In this document: one piece after another, positions 23,212 through 34,836 of the stretch
Layout: the number at the start of each line of letters is the position of its first letter
How positions within the stretch are numbered: position 1 is the first letter of the stretch
Assembly: GCF_000143415.4 (NCBI RefSeq)
Contig: NW_003314308.1
Span: 576,794-640,793 of the forward strand
Direction of reading: 5' to 3'
DNA from: Selaginella moellendorffii
Taxonomy: Eukaryota; Streptophyta; Lycopodiopsida; Selaginellales; Selaginellaceae
DNA: 64,000 bases
Program-made: the position numbers and the translations under genes
Notes under the pieces: generated by a model
Seen by the model: only the letters and a program-made list of their open reading frames with translations
The model's database searches: none
Told to the model about the DNA's origin: nothing

Positions 23212-25541
23212 ATGGCGATGGCGATGGAGCGCCTGGGCACGCTCAACACGACGGCTCCCACAGGGTGCGTTGCCCTCTTCTCGGATGCCTCGATTAGGTC
23301 ACGCAGGTCCTCCATCACCAAATCTTCGCGGTGTAGGGGAATTAGGCTAGAATGTGGCAGGCTGCGAATCGGGAGGAGGAATTTTCACGTAGTCAAGTGT
23401 GAGAGTGGTCCAGACGATGGAGAAAAGGATGGAAAGAATGGAAAATCGTCGGCTTCCACTGCTACTGAAGATGGAGAGGACGAGACCAAGCCAAGTTCTT
23501 CGTCACATCAACCGGTAAGCCTTCCAATCATTTTTTCTTTCGAAAGTTCCTGCTAGCTCGCTTGGCTGGTCTTAGAAGAATTTTCTTGTCGATGAGATTC
23601 TTTGCTCCTTTCGTTTTTCTTCTTTCTTCTTTGATCTTTGCGTTCTTTCTTTCTTTTTCAGTTTGCACCAGCTAGCGAGCTTCTTCTGAATGAATTTTCT
23701 TGTTTTGTGTGCATGCCATAGCCACAAAATGGCTTCCAACAAGCAGGGCCTAAGACTGTTCAGCTTGATGCCTTCAGATTCATGGAGCTGGTCGGTCCAG
23801 AGAAAGTCGATCCAGAAGACGTGAAGCTGCTCAAAGACAAGGTTTTTGGCTACACGACCTTCTGGGTGACGGGCCAGGAGCCTTTCGGAGTTCTTGGCGA
23901 AGGCATTCTCTTCCTCGGAAACCTTCGAGGACAGCGAGAAGAGGTCTTTGCGAAGCTCCAAAAGGGTGTCCGTGAGCTGATCGGCAACAAGTACGATCTC
24001 TTCATGGTTGAAGAGCCAAACTCTGAAGAACCAGATCCTCGGGGAGGTCCTCGAGTGAGTTTTCTACTGCTTAGGAAGGAGGCCTCGGATGCCGGACGGA
24101 CGGGCCTCTGGCAGTACGTCGTCGCTGCGGTCCTCTTTTTTATCACGGCTGGTGCTTGTCTTCAGCTTGGATTTGCCACACAGGTACTTTTCATCTCTCC
24201 TGGAAGTTATTCATACCTTTTTTTTTTCTTCTTCTTTTTGCAGTTGCAGGTTTCAAAGCTTCCACCCGAGATAGTCCAGTACTTCACAAATCCTGAATCC
24301 ACGGAGCCACCGGATTTAGATCTTCTAGTGCCTTATGTGGAGTCAGCTCTTCCGCTCGCATATGGAGTTTTTGGCGTGCAACTGTTTCATGTAAGCTCCT
24401 CGGAATCCGAGTTATCTGCTCTTTCTAATGTTTTTGTTTCAGGAGATTGGACATAGATTAGCTGCAGCACCTTTAGGTGTGAAGCTGGGAATTCCTTACT
24501 TCATTCCAAATATTACTCTTGGCAGCTTCGGTGCTATCACGCAGGTTAGCACCACAAAAAAAACTGAAAAATCCAGTGCTTGGAGAAGTAACCTTTTCTT
24601 TTCCTGCATCATGCAGTTCAAATCTATATGCCCAGACCGGAAAGCAAAATTTGACGTTTCCATGGCAGGCCCATTGGCTGGAGGATTTCTCTCGGTTGCA
24701 ATGGTGGGAGTCGGCCTTTTGCTCTCGGCAAAAGGAGCGCCTGAAGGTACACTTGTGCAAGTTCCCAGTGTTGTCTTCCAAGGCTCTTTTCTCTTGGGAC
24801 TCGTCGCCAGGGCCGCTCTAGGATACGAGTAAGCTTTTGGTCTTCGTAATCTGTGCGTTTGTTTTGATGAAGCTCTGTGTGGAATTTTCCAATGCAGTGT
24901 ATTGCACGCGGGAACTGTTGCAGTGCATCCGCTGGTAATAGCTGGCTGGTAAGAGGATGTCACCATTGTCTTTGAAAAGCTCTTAGAAGTTCCGTGTGCT
25001 TGTTTCCTCCCAGGTGTGGGCTAACGACGACAGCATTCAACTTGCTTCCAGTGGGATGTATCGACGGAGGAAGAGCACTCCAGGTTTGTAATTCACTCAA
25101 AATCGAACTCTTGACCATGACTCTGAGTGAGTGCATACAGGCCGCATTCGGGAGTAAGGTGTTGAATATCACTGGCTTGATCACTTATGTGCTACTCGGA
25201 CTGGGAGTGGTAATCATAGAAACGTTTAAGACTTTCTTTTCACTAAACTTTCACGCAGTTGGGAGGTCCACTGTCTTTGCCGTGGGGTTTGTACATTATC
25301 ATCGTCCAGGTATGTCGGTTCTTTCGTTTCTTAGAGAGTTCTTACTGTGTGTTTTCTGATACAGAGATCGTCCGAGAAGGCCTGCCTCAACGACGTTACT
25401 GGTGTTGGCACTTGGAGGCAAATCGTCTATGCTGTGGCACTAGTGTTTGTCGTTTTGACGCTCTTGCCGTTGTGGGATGGCTTGGCCACCCAGCTTGGCA
25501 TTGGCATTGGAACCCCAGACTCACTCGATCTATTTATGTGA
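23212..25541 (+). CDS. EGY2: EGY2-like site-2-protease (chloroplast membrane zinc metalloprotease)
   Basis: Intramembrane metalloprotease of the thylakoid/chloroplast membrane. Seen: Ser/Arg-rich N-terminus of about 60 residues (transit peptide-like); an acidic linker; QLDAFRFMELVGPEKVDPED; GYTTFWVTGQEPFG and GILFLGNLRGQREEVFAKLQ (the GNLRG domain that marks the family); FMVEEPNSEEPDPRGGPRVS; then membrane helices starting LWQYVVAAVLFFIT. The zinc site HExxH is the HEIGH in LFHEIGHRLAAA, split by an intron near 24390-24442. The second signature is NLLPVGCIDGGRALQ (N-x2-P-x4-DG). It ends TPDSLDLFM. Start 23212 is the first Met of MAMAMERLG. Part of this gene is duplicated as a pseudogene at 61266-62740. 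Confidence 0.88.
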
Positions 25542-26249
25542 AAGCTTCCAGGAGAAACGATGGTTTTTTTTTTCTTTCCATTTCGCGGCAGGAAACAATT
25601 TTTCTAACATTCGTTGACAGAGACCTGTGTGACGAGATTGTGGTACAAGAAAATGACGTGCTTGCAACTCTGGACCTGCCGATTTTGAACTCTTTTTTGG
25701 AAATCAAAACAATTTCCATTCCTATTGTCACCTTGTATGTTTTTCCATTGTTGTTTAGGAAAACATCCTCCTTTCAGAATTCTTGCCTTCATCAAAATAG
25801 CACTCTGCAACCTTTTCTGAATGTGAAAAGAGAAACCTTCCTTGGCTGAACTCTTATCCCATTATGTGGGCTGTAGGGCTGTTGGACACGAAAAACCCTT
25901 GCATCATGAATGTCCATGATAAAGTATGTGGAGCATGAGTGGTTTAAAGGAATGTTAGGACATTGTTAGAAACGTGGATATCACTCCTTAGCAGAATGTG
26001 TCTGAAACACTCGAGAGTATAAACTACTGCCATTGCCTCTTTTTCCACCTTGAGAAACTAGACTATTTGAACGAGTGAGAGGTGAAGTATCTTATGTGTG
26101 GAGGCTCAATTCGATCTTGATGTTTGGCAAAAGAGCATTGTTGAATCATCACATCTTTTGCTTCACTATTTCTTGATGAAGTTACACGCTAGAGATCTAT
26201 CACATGCTGCCATAAGTCATGGAGGTTGTCCCTATGAACCTGGTAGATG
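25542..26249. other. 3' flank of EGY2-like gene, no gene seen
   Basis: About 25542-25736 is probably 3' untranslated sequence: it is conserved in the duplicated copy at 62547-62740. From there to 26249 I see no coding signal. Confidence 0.45.
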
Positions 26250-28050
26250 CCATTAAGTTGCCAGACCACTAATTGAGAATCCCCACAAAGGAAACTTGTT
26301 AGATTTGGTGAGGGAGCTCCATTGCTGTGATTGCAGCCAAGTACTCTTGCATTATTAGCAATGTTGCTGGTAATATGGTGGCAATGTGAGTAACATTTTT
26401 GTCTTCTGCATCATGTATCCAAACACCAACCCCCACAACTTGGTTCTTGGGGCAGAATGCACCATCAAAGTAAGCTGTGAACTCAGGCATATCCTGGCCC
26501 TCAAATAAAGGGGTCAGGACCTTGGTTCACATTCAGTAAAAGTAGGGGATGTGAATGAGGTGGTGTCTCTCTTTGCTTCTTCCCTCATTGCATGCAGGAT
26601 GTCCAATTGATGGTAGATCCTCAGTGTACACCTCATTCTTGGAATTGACAAAGATTTGAGCCCATTTTGTTGTCTTTGTAGCTAGTGGACTCATGTTTTC
26701 TGATCATCCACGTCCTGATTCACGTGCAGTGCATCTAGAGACTGGATCAGGGTTGTAGAAAGTGCAGTGGGAGTCTCCTCAAATGATGGAGTGATTGACA
26801 AAACAGTAGAAGAAGTTGCCACTGTTTTGGCTTCATCATTGCACTGCTCCAGCAAAGGTGGCGAGCCAGATGCACTGATTTCCCAAAGCTTATAAGGTTC
26901 TGAACCTGTGGTGGAGAAGTCTAGTGTAGTGGTGGTCCAGTCTGCATGAAAGAATCCACCATATTGCACTCGACCACCCTGATTTCTGATAGCAACTCAT
27001 CTTCATTAAGCTTTAGGAAAAGAACCTTCAAAGCTTGATTGAGCTCAGAGTTGCAGGTGACAGCCACTTTAGATGAAGATAGAAGCAAGGACTTGCCATG
27101 ACCATCAAGCAAAGTTGCTTTTTGAATGTTGTTAGTGATTGTTGACTTGTTTTTAGACCATGTTGTCATGCAAGTAGCTGTAATGTGCCATGGCCCATCC
27201 TAGAATGGAGTCCTTCAAGATTCTATATCCTAGCTACTAGAAATCCACCATAAGAAAATCGAGCATTGAAACCACTTCTTACACCAAGATCTTGACATTG
27301 TACTAAATGCTCACAGGAACCATTAAGTGATGGGCAAATGTTTTGAGGATGATGGTTGTGTTACTATCCATTTCCAAGCCATTAGAGTGTGCCAAGTCAA
27401 GAGAGATGATATTGCTCTAAAATCCTGAATCAAGTATCACTTGGAAGAGTTTTTTATCTGGACCTCTACAAAGAATGCCCCTGGATTGTGAGTAGTCTAA
27501 GTGTTGACTATTTGCACATCATGCTGAGATGCCATAGGGAAGCCTGTGGACCTTGCAAATGCCTCCAGCTGGGAGCCAAAACTAGGAATGCATCATGCAA
27601 GTTCACTAAGTGTTATCTTGACTGATGTACTAGCAAATTTGAAATTGTGGCCAAGGATGTGGGTGGATCACAAGTACTGAAACATGCGATCCACATGAGT
27701 AACTTGCACACCACAAGAGATGGTGAAGTTTTGAAATTGGTGCTAGATCCTATTTATCACTAATGTTTGGGGTAGAAAACTTTCTTGCACCTTCTAGTCA
27801 TAGCAGGCATCTTATAGCCATTTTTAGCAATGTAAACTAGGTGTCTTCTTGTGGCTCAATAAAGGAGTGTTTTTTATTGCTTTCTACTCTAGTTATTACT
27901 GATATCTTGGTCTCTTGGCCTATTATAAGTGGTATGCTCTAAACTCCTCAAGTAGCTTTTCTTGCATTTATTGTTGGTGCTAAATGATCTCCTTATATCC
28001 CATAAGCTTTAGCAACACCTTCTTGATTGCTAGAGGAACTTTATCATCAT
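26250..28050 (-). mobile_element. decayed minus-strand retroelement with protease and RNase H remnants
   Basis: Reading the minus strand with frame changes gives recognisable pieces in the order expected for a retroelement. Around 27480-27700 there is a gag-like stretch. Around 27330-27430 there is an aspartic-protease-like VILDSG followed by NIISLDLAHSNGLEM. At 26299-26490 there is an RNase H-like frame with YFDGAFCPKN, VVGVGVWIHD and EYLAAITAMELP. Stops and frame shifts occur throughout and no reverse transcriptase core could be read between them, so it is a relic with internal deletion or heavy decay. No LTR boundaries found. Family assignment (Ty3-like or RNase H-type) is tentative. Confidence 0.5.
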
Positions 28051-29020
28051 TGGGCAGGGCTAGAGAAGAATGGCCCACAATAGTTTATAAGCTTTCTTTA
28101 ATCACACTCTAGAGTCTTTATTGCAATGAATGCCTTACATTACATTTGAATATCTTGCTTAAGCATTTTATATTAAAGATTTCCTTTGAGGCCAAAGATG
28201 AACAAGGTGATGCTATGAGGCTCATTTGTGATGACTTTGTTTTGGACACACTCTTTCCCATAAAATCTAAATTGCATCACATACTCTAGCACAAATTTGC
28301 ATACTCCTTACCAAAAAGTGAATAAATCTATGAGTAAGCGATTCACTAGTTGAAGTGACCTTAGAAAGATGCCTTAAACATGTATTAGTCAGCCATATTT
28401 GCCTTCAAAAGAGTCTCTAACTATGTTGCTACTTGGTTAGTGAGTGATCTTGAGAAGTTATGAAGCTTATGATCATCCTTGACAATACCATTTGACACAC
28501 AATATTGCTCGAAATGATTGACATATTGTGATATACAAGTCCCTAAGCCCCAAAGTGGAGTAAAAAGGGTGCCACGTGGTAGTAGCTGAAGTGGAAGTCA
28601 AACGAGCATAACATATTTGGATTAAAAGCTCCGTTTTGGACAGTCGAGAGTGGGAGTGAAACTCCCAACGAAGTATTCAAAGAATAAGCACGAAGTAAGC
28701 AGTAAGTGAGTCTTTAGAAAAGGGACACAAGAGGACCAATACATGACATATGGAAGTGTTGAGATGGAATCTAAGATGGAGTCCGATAAGGAGTCCAAGA
28801 TGAACCCAAGATAGAGTCTGAGATGGAGTCCGAAATGGTGTCCGAGAAGGAGTTCGATATGGACCTGAGATGGAGTTTGATATGAACCTGAGATGGACCC
28901 GAGATAGAGTCCAAGATGTAATCTAAAATAGAGTCTGAGATAGAGCTGAGATGGAGTCTAAGATGGACTCGAGATGGAGTCTGAGATGGACCTGAGATAG
29001 AGCCCGAGATGGAGCCCAAG

Positions 29021-29025
29021 GTCGA
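29021..29025. repeat. left target site duplication gtcga of the tandem element
   Basis: Identical to 42351-42355 on the other side of the 13.3-kb array; lies within the old LTR sequence aag-gtcga, as expected for a 5-bp staggered integrase cut. Confidence 0.85.
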
Positions 29026-30715
29026 TGTGAGACACAAAATCCCTAGGCCCCAAAGTGGAGCCGGAAGGGCGCCACATGGTAGTGGCCGAAGTGAGAGCCA
29101 AACGAGCGTAACACGTTTGGACCAAAAGTTCCGACTTGAAAAGTCAAGAGTGGGAGTGGAACTCCCAACGAAGTGCTCGAGGAACGAGCACGAAGCGAGC
29201 AAAAGGCGAGGCTCCAAAAAGGGACCCGAGTTGGAGTCCGAAGTGGAGTCAGAGGTGGACCCGAGATGGACCCAAGTTGGAGTCCGAAGTGGAGTCCGAG
29301 ATGGACCCGAGATGGAGTCCGAGATGGAGTCCGAGGTGGACCCAAGATGGACCCGACATGGAGTCCGAGATGGAGTCCGAGATGGACCCGAGATGGAGTC
29401 CGAGATGGAGTCCGAGATGGACCTGAGATGGAGTCCGAGATGGAGTCCGAGATGGAGTCCGAGATGGAGTCCGAGGTGGACCCGAGGTGGACCCGAAATG
29501 GAGTCCGAGATGGACCCGAGATGGAGTCCGAGATGGAGTCCGAGATGGAGTCCGAGATGGAGTCCGAAGTCGAGACCGAGACCGGGACCGAGACCGAGAC
29601 CGAGATCGAGACCGAGATCGGGACCGAGACCGAGACCGAGGCCGAGGCCGAGACCGAGCCCGAGCCCGAGTCCGAGTCCGAATCCGAATCCGAGTCCGAG
29701 TCCGAGTCCGGAGCCTGAGAGGGTGAAAGCCCAAAGCATTCGTCTCCCAGACCCTGGGGGGTTTGGTGAGCTCCAAAAGTATAGTAGGGGGAGGACTGCA
29801 GTGGAGCCAGTTTGGCCAGGAAAGGCCAGTTTGGCCCAGGAAGGCCGGACCCAGTGTTGGGTGATGAGCTGCCCACTGGGAAGTCCAAGACTAGAGTGAA
29901 CACGGACCGACAAGTGGGGTAGCTTGGTGAAGTGTTCAAGAGCCGGCTCTAGTTCCCCCGGGAGATCGACTGGCCGATGCTCCCAGTCCAAGTGTGGGTG
30001 GCACTACCTACTTGGATACCTGGTGTGGCTCAACGGAACCTCGCTCTAAGCCCATGGCTAGAGCACCTAAAGACGAAAGGCGGGGAGAGTACCCACGAGG
30101 CTTGCGTAAGGCCACGGTGTTTCGAAATGGTGTCCCAAAGTCCCAGACTGTGGAAAGGAAGAGGGGTAGCCCTCCGGTGTGGTGACCAAGGACACAGTCA
30201 CATAGTGAGGAAGTCCTAGAGGATAGTGGGACTTAGTGGTCGGGCCGGTGGGCCTCGATCTAGTGGCAGTGTTGGCGAACACAGCCAAGGACAGAAAGGG
30301 ACTTGGTGGGGACCGGAACAGAGATATTGGGGAAGGCTATTCCCCATGTCTGTAGGTATCCTAAGGATGTTAAGGAGTGGATCTGGGATGACCACTCATG
30401 GACGGATGACCCAGTCTTTGAGAGACGGGATTGGAATGTAGGTGGTGTTGGACCACCAGTGTGACCAAGGTAAATGGGCATGGCCTTAGCGTAACGGGCC
30501 GATATGTCGGTGGCACCTTGGGGTGTCGATCATGGGATCGGACACGTGGAGCACTTGGACCAAGTGCTAAGGTTGAGTGGCATGGATGCCATTCTCGGGG
30601 CTAGCAAGCCCCAAGTCCTGAGTTGGGCTTATGGAGGTTGTGAATGAGACTCCTCCAAGTGGTCGGAGGTGTGGTTAAGTGACTAAAGTAGAATGGAAAA
30701 ATTTAGTCGCTTACA
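29026..30715 (+). repeat. LTR 1 (1690 bp) of the tandem element
   Basis: Begins tgtgagacacaaaat and ends cgcttaca. Layout: about 200 bp of unique sequence with three short perfect hairpins; about 480 bp of low-complexity repeats (29233-29717); then about 1 kb of unique sequence starting gagggtgaaagcccaaagc. It ends in a 12-bp-stem hairpin (30676-30713, one G-T pair) two bases before the LTR terminus. One base (c at 30618) differs from LTRs 2 and 3. Long reading frames crossing it on both strands are by-products of the stop-free repeats. Confidence 0.9.
29233..29717. repeat. low-complexity array in LTR 1 (gagtccgagatg and gagaccgagacc units)
   Basis: Variants of the 12-mer gagtccgagatg, mixed with gagatggaccc and gaggtggaccc units, pass into 6-mers gagacc and gagtcc. 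Because the units are multiples of three without stops in any phase, all six frames stay open. The array in LTR 2 (35044-35540) has one extra 12-bp unit; the LTR 3 array is at 40868-41352. Confidence 0.9.
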
Positions 30716-30718
30716 ATT

Positions 30719-30730
30719 TGGTATCGGAGC
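30719..30730 (+). promoter_or_regulatory. primer-binding site of internal domain 1
   Basis: tggtatcggagc, three bases after the LTR end. It matches the usual initiator-tRNA-Met complement TGGTATCAGAGC except for one base (g for a). Confidence 0.8.
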
Positions 30731-33264
30731 TGTTCCTTAGTCTAACTTTTATTGGTGCTCAAGTATATCACCACTGGTGTTGGCAACGGAAGGTCTGAGA
30801 AGTGGGCCTACCCTTGAGGAGTAGCAGGTCGGGAAGATATGGCTCTCCATTACAGTTCATGTGTGAACTTGTAGACAAGGTGGTGGATAGAAAAGGGCCA
30901 ATAATAGAACGACTTTGGGATCTTGGGAACAGTATATGGTTTTCCTCAAAGAGTTGAGGATGTGATCCAGATGAGCGTTTGACTTAGCAAACTGGCTAAT
31001 GTAGTTGTGGTAAACAACTACAGTTGGGATCACGGGAAAGATAAAGACTCCAAAGCAATAAAGGAGTCACAAGATTTTCCTCATATAGTTGAGGTTGGTC
31101 CTCATGAATGTGAGACCAGAAGTAATGACCGTGGGAGGTCAAATACAGAAGAGGACTCAAGTCCTTGAAAAGGTGGCCGGGGCTACCTCTAATAAATGCT
31201 GGAACAACCCAAGGAGTTGGGGGTGTATTAAGTGGATGAGTTAGTGTTCTCATCACATGGACAAGTAGTCCTAAGGGGCAAAGGTTGCCCCCAGAGAACA
31301 AAATCAAGTGTCGGAATAACACTTGTGAAAATAGTCCTTTTGAGTAGGACAGGAATGCAAGAAGTGTATTCCAGTGAGCTAGTGCCTCACAAGTAGGACC
31401 TTACGGGTCTGTGGATTAACCAAGTCCAAAACTGCTGGATGACTCAAGTAGAGTCAACGGATGGTCCTAAAAGGACTGATGGAAGCATTTGGACTGAGGT
31501 GTGTTGTACCCCACAAAGGATGGGGGGGGATCATAGGATCCAAGGATGAGAACAGAGGGTATCTCATCGATGGCAAAATGTGCCATGCTAAAGTTATAGG
31601 AAAGGTGTTCCCAGAAGAAAACAACTTTGACATAAAGTTGTGTGTGACCTCTATGGTGTAGTGCTAACGGATGGTTGGCATGAGAAAGAGCGGTGTTGGT
31701 CTTGGCAAAGACTTAGACACGAAGGGGAAATGTCATAGAGGTAGGCTCGTGGAGCCGATGGTGTGGAGACACCAAATGTGCCAAGGTGTGATACCTTGAG
31801 GCTATGTTGGTGGGTTCATGAGAACCCCTTGCCAAAGGAATCCCAATGGAAATGGGAATAGCATAGCCTAAGCTGCAGAGCATGCAGTTGGAGTGTGGTG
31901 ACCCAGATAATGATGGAGGTGTGAAAGCACCAAGCAATGAGTTGTAGGACTTGACAACTATGAGGCAACTAAGCAAGAGGTGCAAAATAACTGGTTAAAC
32001 GGGTAGAAGGTAGCTACCCAAGACTTTTTAATAGCATAGGGAAGTTGGATATACCTTTACGGGGGATAAGTTGCTTGTGTTGCGATATAGTAAGTCAATG
32101 TCATAAAAGGAAATACTCATTGTCAAGAAAGCCATCATTGGGACACCCGAACACTCTAGAACACCAGAAGGTGGTGTTTGACGTCGCGAAGGCAATGGAT
32201 AAAGCCCAAGGGACTAAGTCCCTAGCGAATGATGGATAGAAGGTGCTATCCAAATGTCCAAGGTTGCGGAGACAGGAGAGGACTGTTTACCCGAGTTGGA
32301 CAAAGCCAAAAATGGAATTTTGGCAAGGCTAGTGATGGGCATATAAAGGCCCATAAGCAACAATGTAATCCCAGTGTGTGGGATTATAAGGTGAGCATAT
32401 CCGGATTGAGGAACCACTCCCTAGGCTATTGGGTAGGTTCATCCCTAAGAATACTTGCTAAAGCATGATAGAAAGTGCAAAGCTATCCTCCTGGTCTGGA
32501 GGAGAATGACTAAAGGAAAGGTGTGAAGCCAAAAAGCAAGAAGTAAGGGGATAGAACCGAACCGTAGGAATCAAAGGGCATAACCAAGGTTGGTTATGCC
32601 AGCTGGGAGTGGAGAATCAAGTGGGGGCTTGAGGGTGTTGCCGCTAGCAACCGTGATGCCATGGAGAGTCTAAAATATGGAATTGTCCATGTTAGACTAT
32701 GTGGCATTTGGAAGGCTTGCAAAAAGGGAGGCCTTAGCAAGCTGAGGGACAGAGTTCCTTCAAGGTTCCCAAAGACGATTCTAGGTAGCTTAGTACCTAG
32801 AAAGGCCAAGTGTAAATGGTTCATGGAACGCGCGAAATCAGAGTGGCGCAGCAGAAGCGTGGTCTTGAAGCTTGCCATGAGGCAAGGCTATCAAGGTTAG
32901 GGAAGTAGTTCCCGAGTGTTCAAGGAGAGGGCTTTGAACGAAAGTCGATGGTCAAGGACTTTCACGCTTATGCAGGAACCATGTTACAGTGGTCGGAGGA
33001 CTTGCCAAGCGAGATTGGCACGTCGGGGGAACAAATACCCTAGTTGAAGGTGATAACTTCAAAAAGGGTGGGCCATGGGGCCGAGCATGGAGGAGTCCAT
33101 GCATAATCACAGACTTGTCAAGTGAGAGGACTTGGCAGTGTGGAGGAACTAGGTTCCTAAGCTGTGATCTGTAGCGCGCTTTAAAAATAAGTTGGTGCAC
33201 CGGCGTGGGGAGTCACGCCAGGCATCTTGTGTGATGCCGTCCGTAGATGCATATACGGAGGTTG

Positions 33265-33303
33265 GGTTCGAGTCCCGACCCTCTAGTGCTTGGGTTCGAG
33301 TCC
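33265..33303 (+). other. twin tRNA T-arm-like (Pol III B-box) motifs in internal domain 1
   Basis: GGTTCGAGTCC occurs exactly twice (33265-33275 and 33293-33303). Each sits in a T-arm-like hairpin: ggttggg-loop-cccgacc, and ttggg-loop-cccaa flanked by ctagtg/cactag. No A-box or cloverleaf was found upstream, so this is not called a tRNA gene. The same pair is at 39089-39127 in domain 2. Confidence 0.6.
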
Positions 33304-34547
33304 CAAATCACTAGGGCGTGGTGATGGTTTGGAATATGAGGACACTCATATTTTGGTGGTCATGGACTCTCAGTGGGGAGACTGGTTTGGGCACACCGCC
33401 AAGCGAGGGATGCCTCGGAGTCGTGATGCACGGTTAGATTGCTTAGTGTGAAAGCTCAGCATATCTAACTTGAACACTTTGGTGCAAGTGGCACCAAGGT
33501 CGTGGTGAGTGAGATGGGGACACCTAATCTCAGTTGCTATGAACCCTTGGCCGTAAGGGCTAGCTTGGGTGCACCGCCAAGTGTGGGGGATGCCCTCGGG
33601 GTTATAAGCAACAACTTGGAGGTCTAGAAGACCAAGTACCTCTTGGCAACTCTGTTAAGGTGCCAAGGTGAAATCACTAGGTGATCTTATGGCCAGATAA
33701 GGACAAGGTCCTTGGTTCGCTAAGGAATGAAGTTCCTGGTTCAAAATGTTGAAATTGAACTGTTTAAGGTGGTGTGGCTTGGTCGTGATGACCAAGTGGG
33801 AAGAGCACCTAAGGGAAATAAACTATGTCCGTGCGATGGCATAGTGAGTCCGAGGAAAGTAGTCTTTATAAAAGACCCATGGGAGGGTCACGAAGTTGGG
33901 CCGTGGATAGAGCCCATAACAGAAGATGCTAAAGAGACGTACTAGGGGTGAACATCCTCCGGACTTGGCAAAGAAGAGTCTTTGCTATGGAACCGAAACA
34001 ATACCTCAAGGAGGGAGGTAGAGATTCGATGTTGCTTGGTGCAACAATCAACGGATAGGAGCAAAAGATGAGTGGCCAAGATAGGGCCGTGGAATCCCTT
34101 GGAAGGAATCCAAGTGACAAAGTTAGGCGAGGAACACTAATGTGTTGGACGCTAACAAGTTGCGGGAAAGGAAGTGTGTTTCCAAGGAGGGATTCCGAAA
34201 TGCTCCGATTTGGCGAAAGTGGAAGCTCCAAGGGAGGGAGCGGTAAGGTAGCCAAATGATAGGGCCATGAACAGCCCTAGCACAAAGTATGATAACTGGA
34301 ACTTTGGCACGAAATAGAAGAGAGGATGATGGTGCCCTCGAGTAGAGAACTTCCTAGGATGGGAAGTGGAGTTGCACAAAAGGTGCAAGGCAAGGTGTCG
34401 GAGACACCTAGAAAATTGACTCCAAGAAGTCAAAATTCAAAGTTCCAAAGTGCAAAGGTTATATCGATGGAAATTGAGACTACTCGAGAAGGAGTAGTGG
34501 GATTGACTTAGAGAAGGGTCTCTAAGAGGTTTAGCGAGAACTAAACC

Positions 34548-34576
<29 letters not shown>
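34548..34576 (+). repeat. A29 tract in internal domain 1
   Basis: Run of 29 A after the hairpin gtttag-loop-ctaaac, about 260 bp before LTR 2. The matching tract in domain 2 (40372-40400) is also 29 A. Confidence 0.85.
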
Positions 34577-34578
<2 letters not shown>

Positions 34579-34836
34579 AGAGAACCACTATATGTGGTCC
34601 AATCAGTCTCTAAGTTGGAGAGACTACCTCCTTAGAGGATATGCAAAAGGCATGGTGAGCCTTCAATGTCCAACCATTGACGAATATGGAGAAGGCATGG
34701 TGAGCCTTCAATGTCACACCATTGACAAATATTGGCTACGCGCCAAGGATGGAAATGGTAACACATGCGGGTGTTACTTTATAAAATGGTTCACCGTTCG
34801 ATGAGGACATCGAACTTCGTCTATGGGTGGTGGAGT

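Larger units (their letters stand above)
30716..34836 (+). mobile_element. internal domain 1 of the tandem element (hairpin-quilted, non-coding)
   Basis: A 4121-bp region with no frame longer than about 108 codons and no retroelement protein motif. Its outstanding property is a near-continuous series of short perfect inverted repeats, each a 5-11 bp word followed within about 3-12 bases by its reverse complement. Examples: 31001-31021 (7-bp stem), 31275-31291 (7), 31621-31641 (8), 32366-32386 (8), 32577-32600 (11-bp stem, 2-base loop), 33778-33796 (7), 34796-34815 (8). It also carries twin tRNA-like GGTTCGAGTCC boxes (33265-33303), an A29 tract (34548-34576), a 45-bp direct repeat near 34645-34735 and a purine-rich end next to LTR 2. 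Confidence 0.85.

Noticed and set aside
29233-29717. CRISPR-like repeat array
   Set aside because: Repeats are directly adjacent 6-12 bp units without unique spacers, in a plant nuclear LTR.
29009-29899. Plus-strand frames of 181-299 codons in LTRs 1-3
   Set aside because: Same cause: repeat units in multiples of three. The frame pattern shifts identically with the 12-bp unit change and shows no codon constraint.
28771-29991. 406-codon minus-strand frame (and 342-346 codon versions in the other LTRs)
   Set aside because: It crosses the LTR low-complexity array, which has no stops in any frame. The predicted protein is repeats of short words with no domain, and it overlaps equally long frames on the other strand.
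30996-31322. 108-codon minus-strand frame in the internal domain
   Set aside because: Length is within chance, no domain, and the region is dominated by short inverted repeats.
33241-33320. tRNA gene at the twin GGTTCGAGTCC motifs
   Set aside because: T-arm-like parts only; no D-arm, anticodon arm or acceptor stem could be paired.
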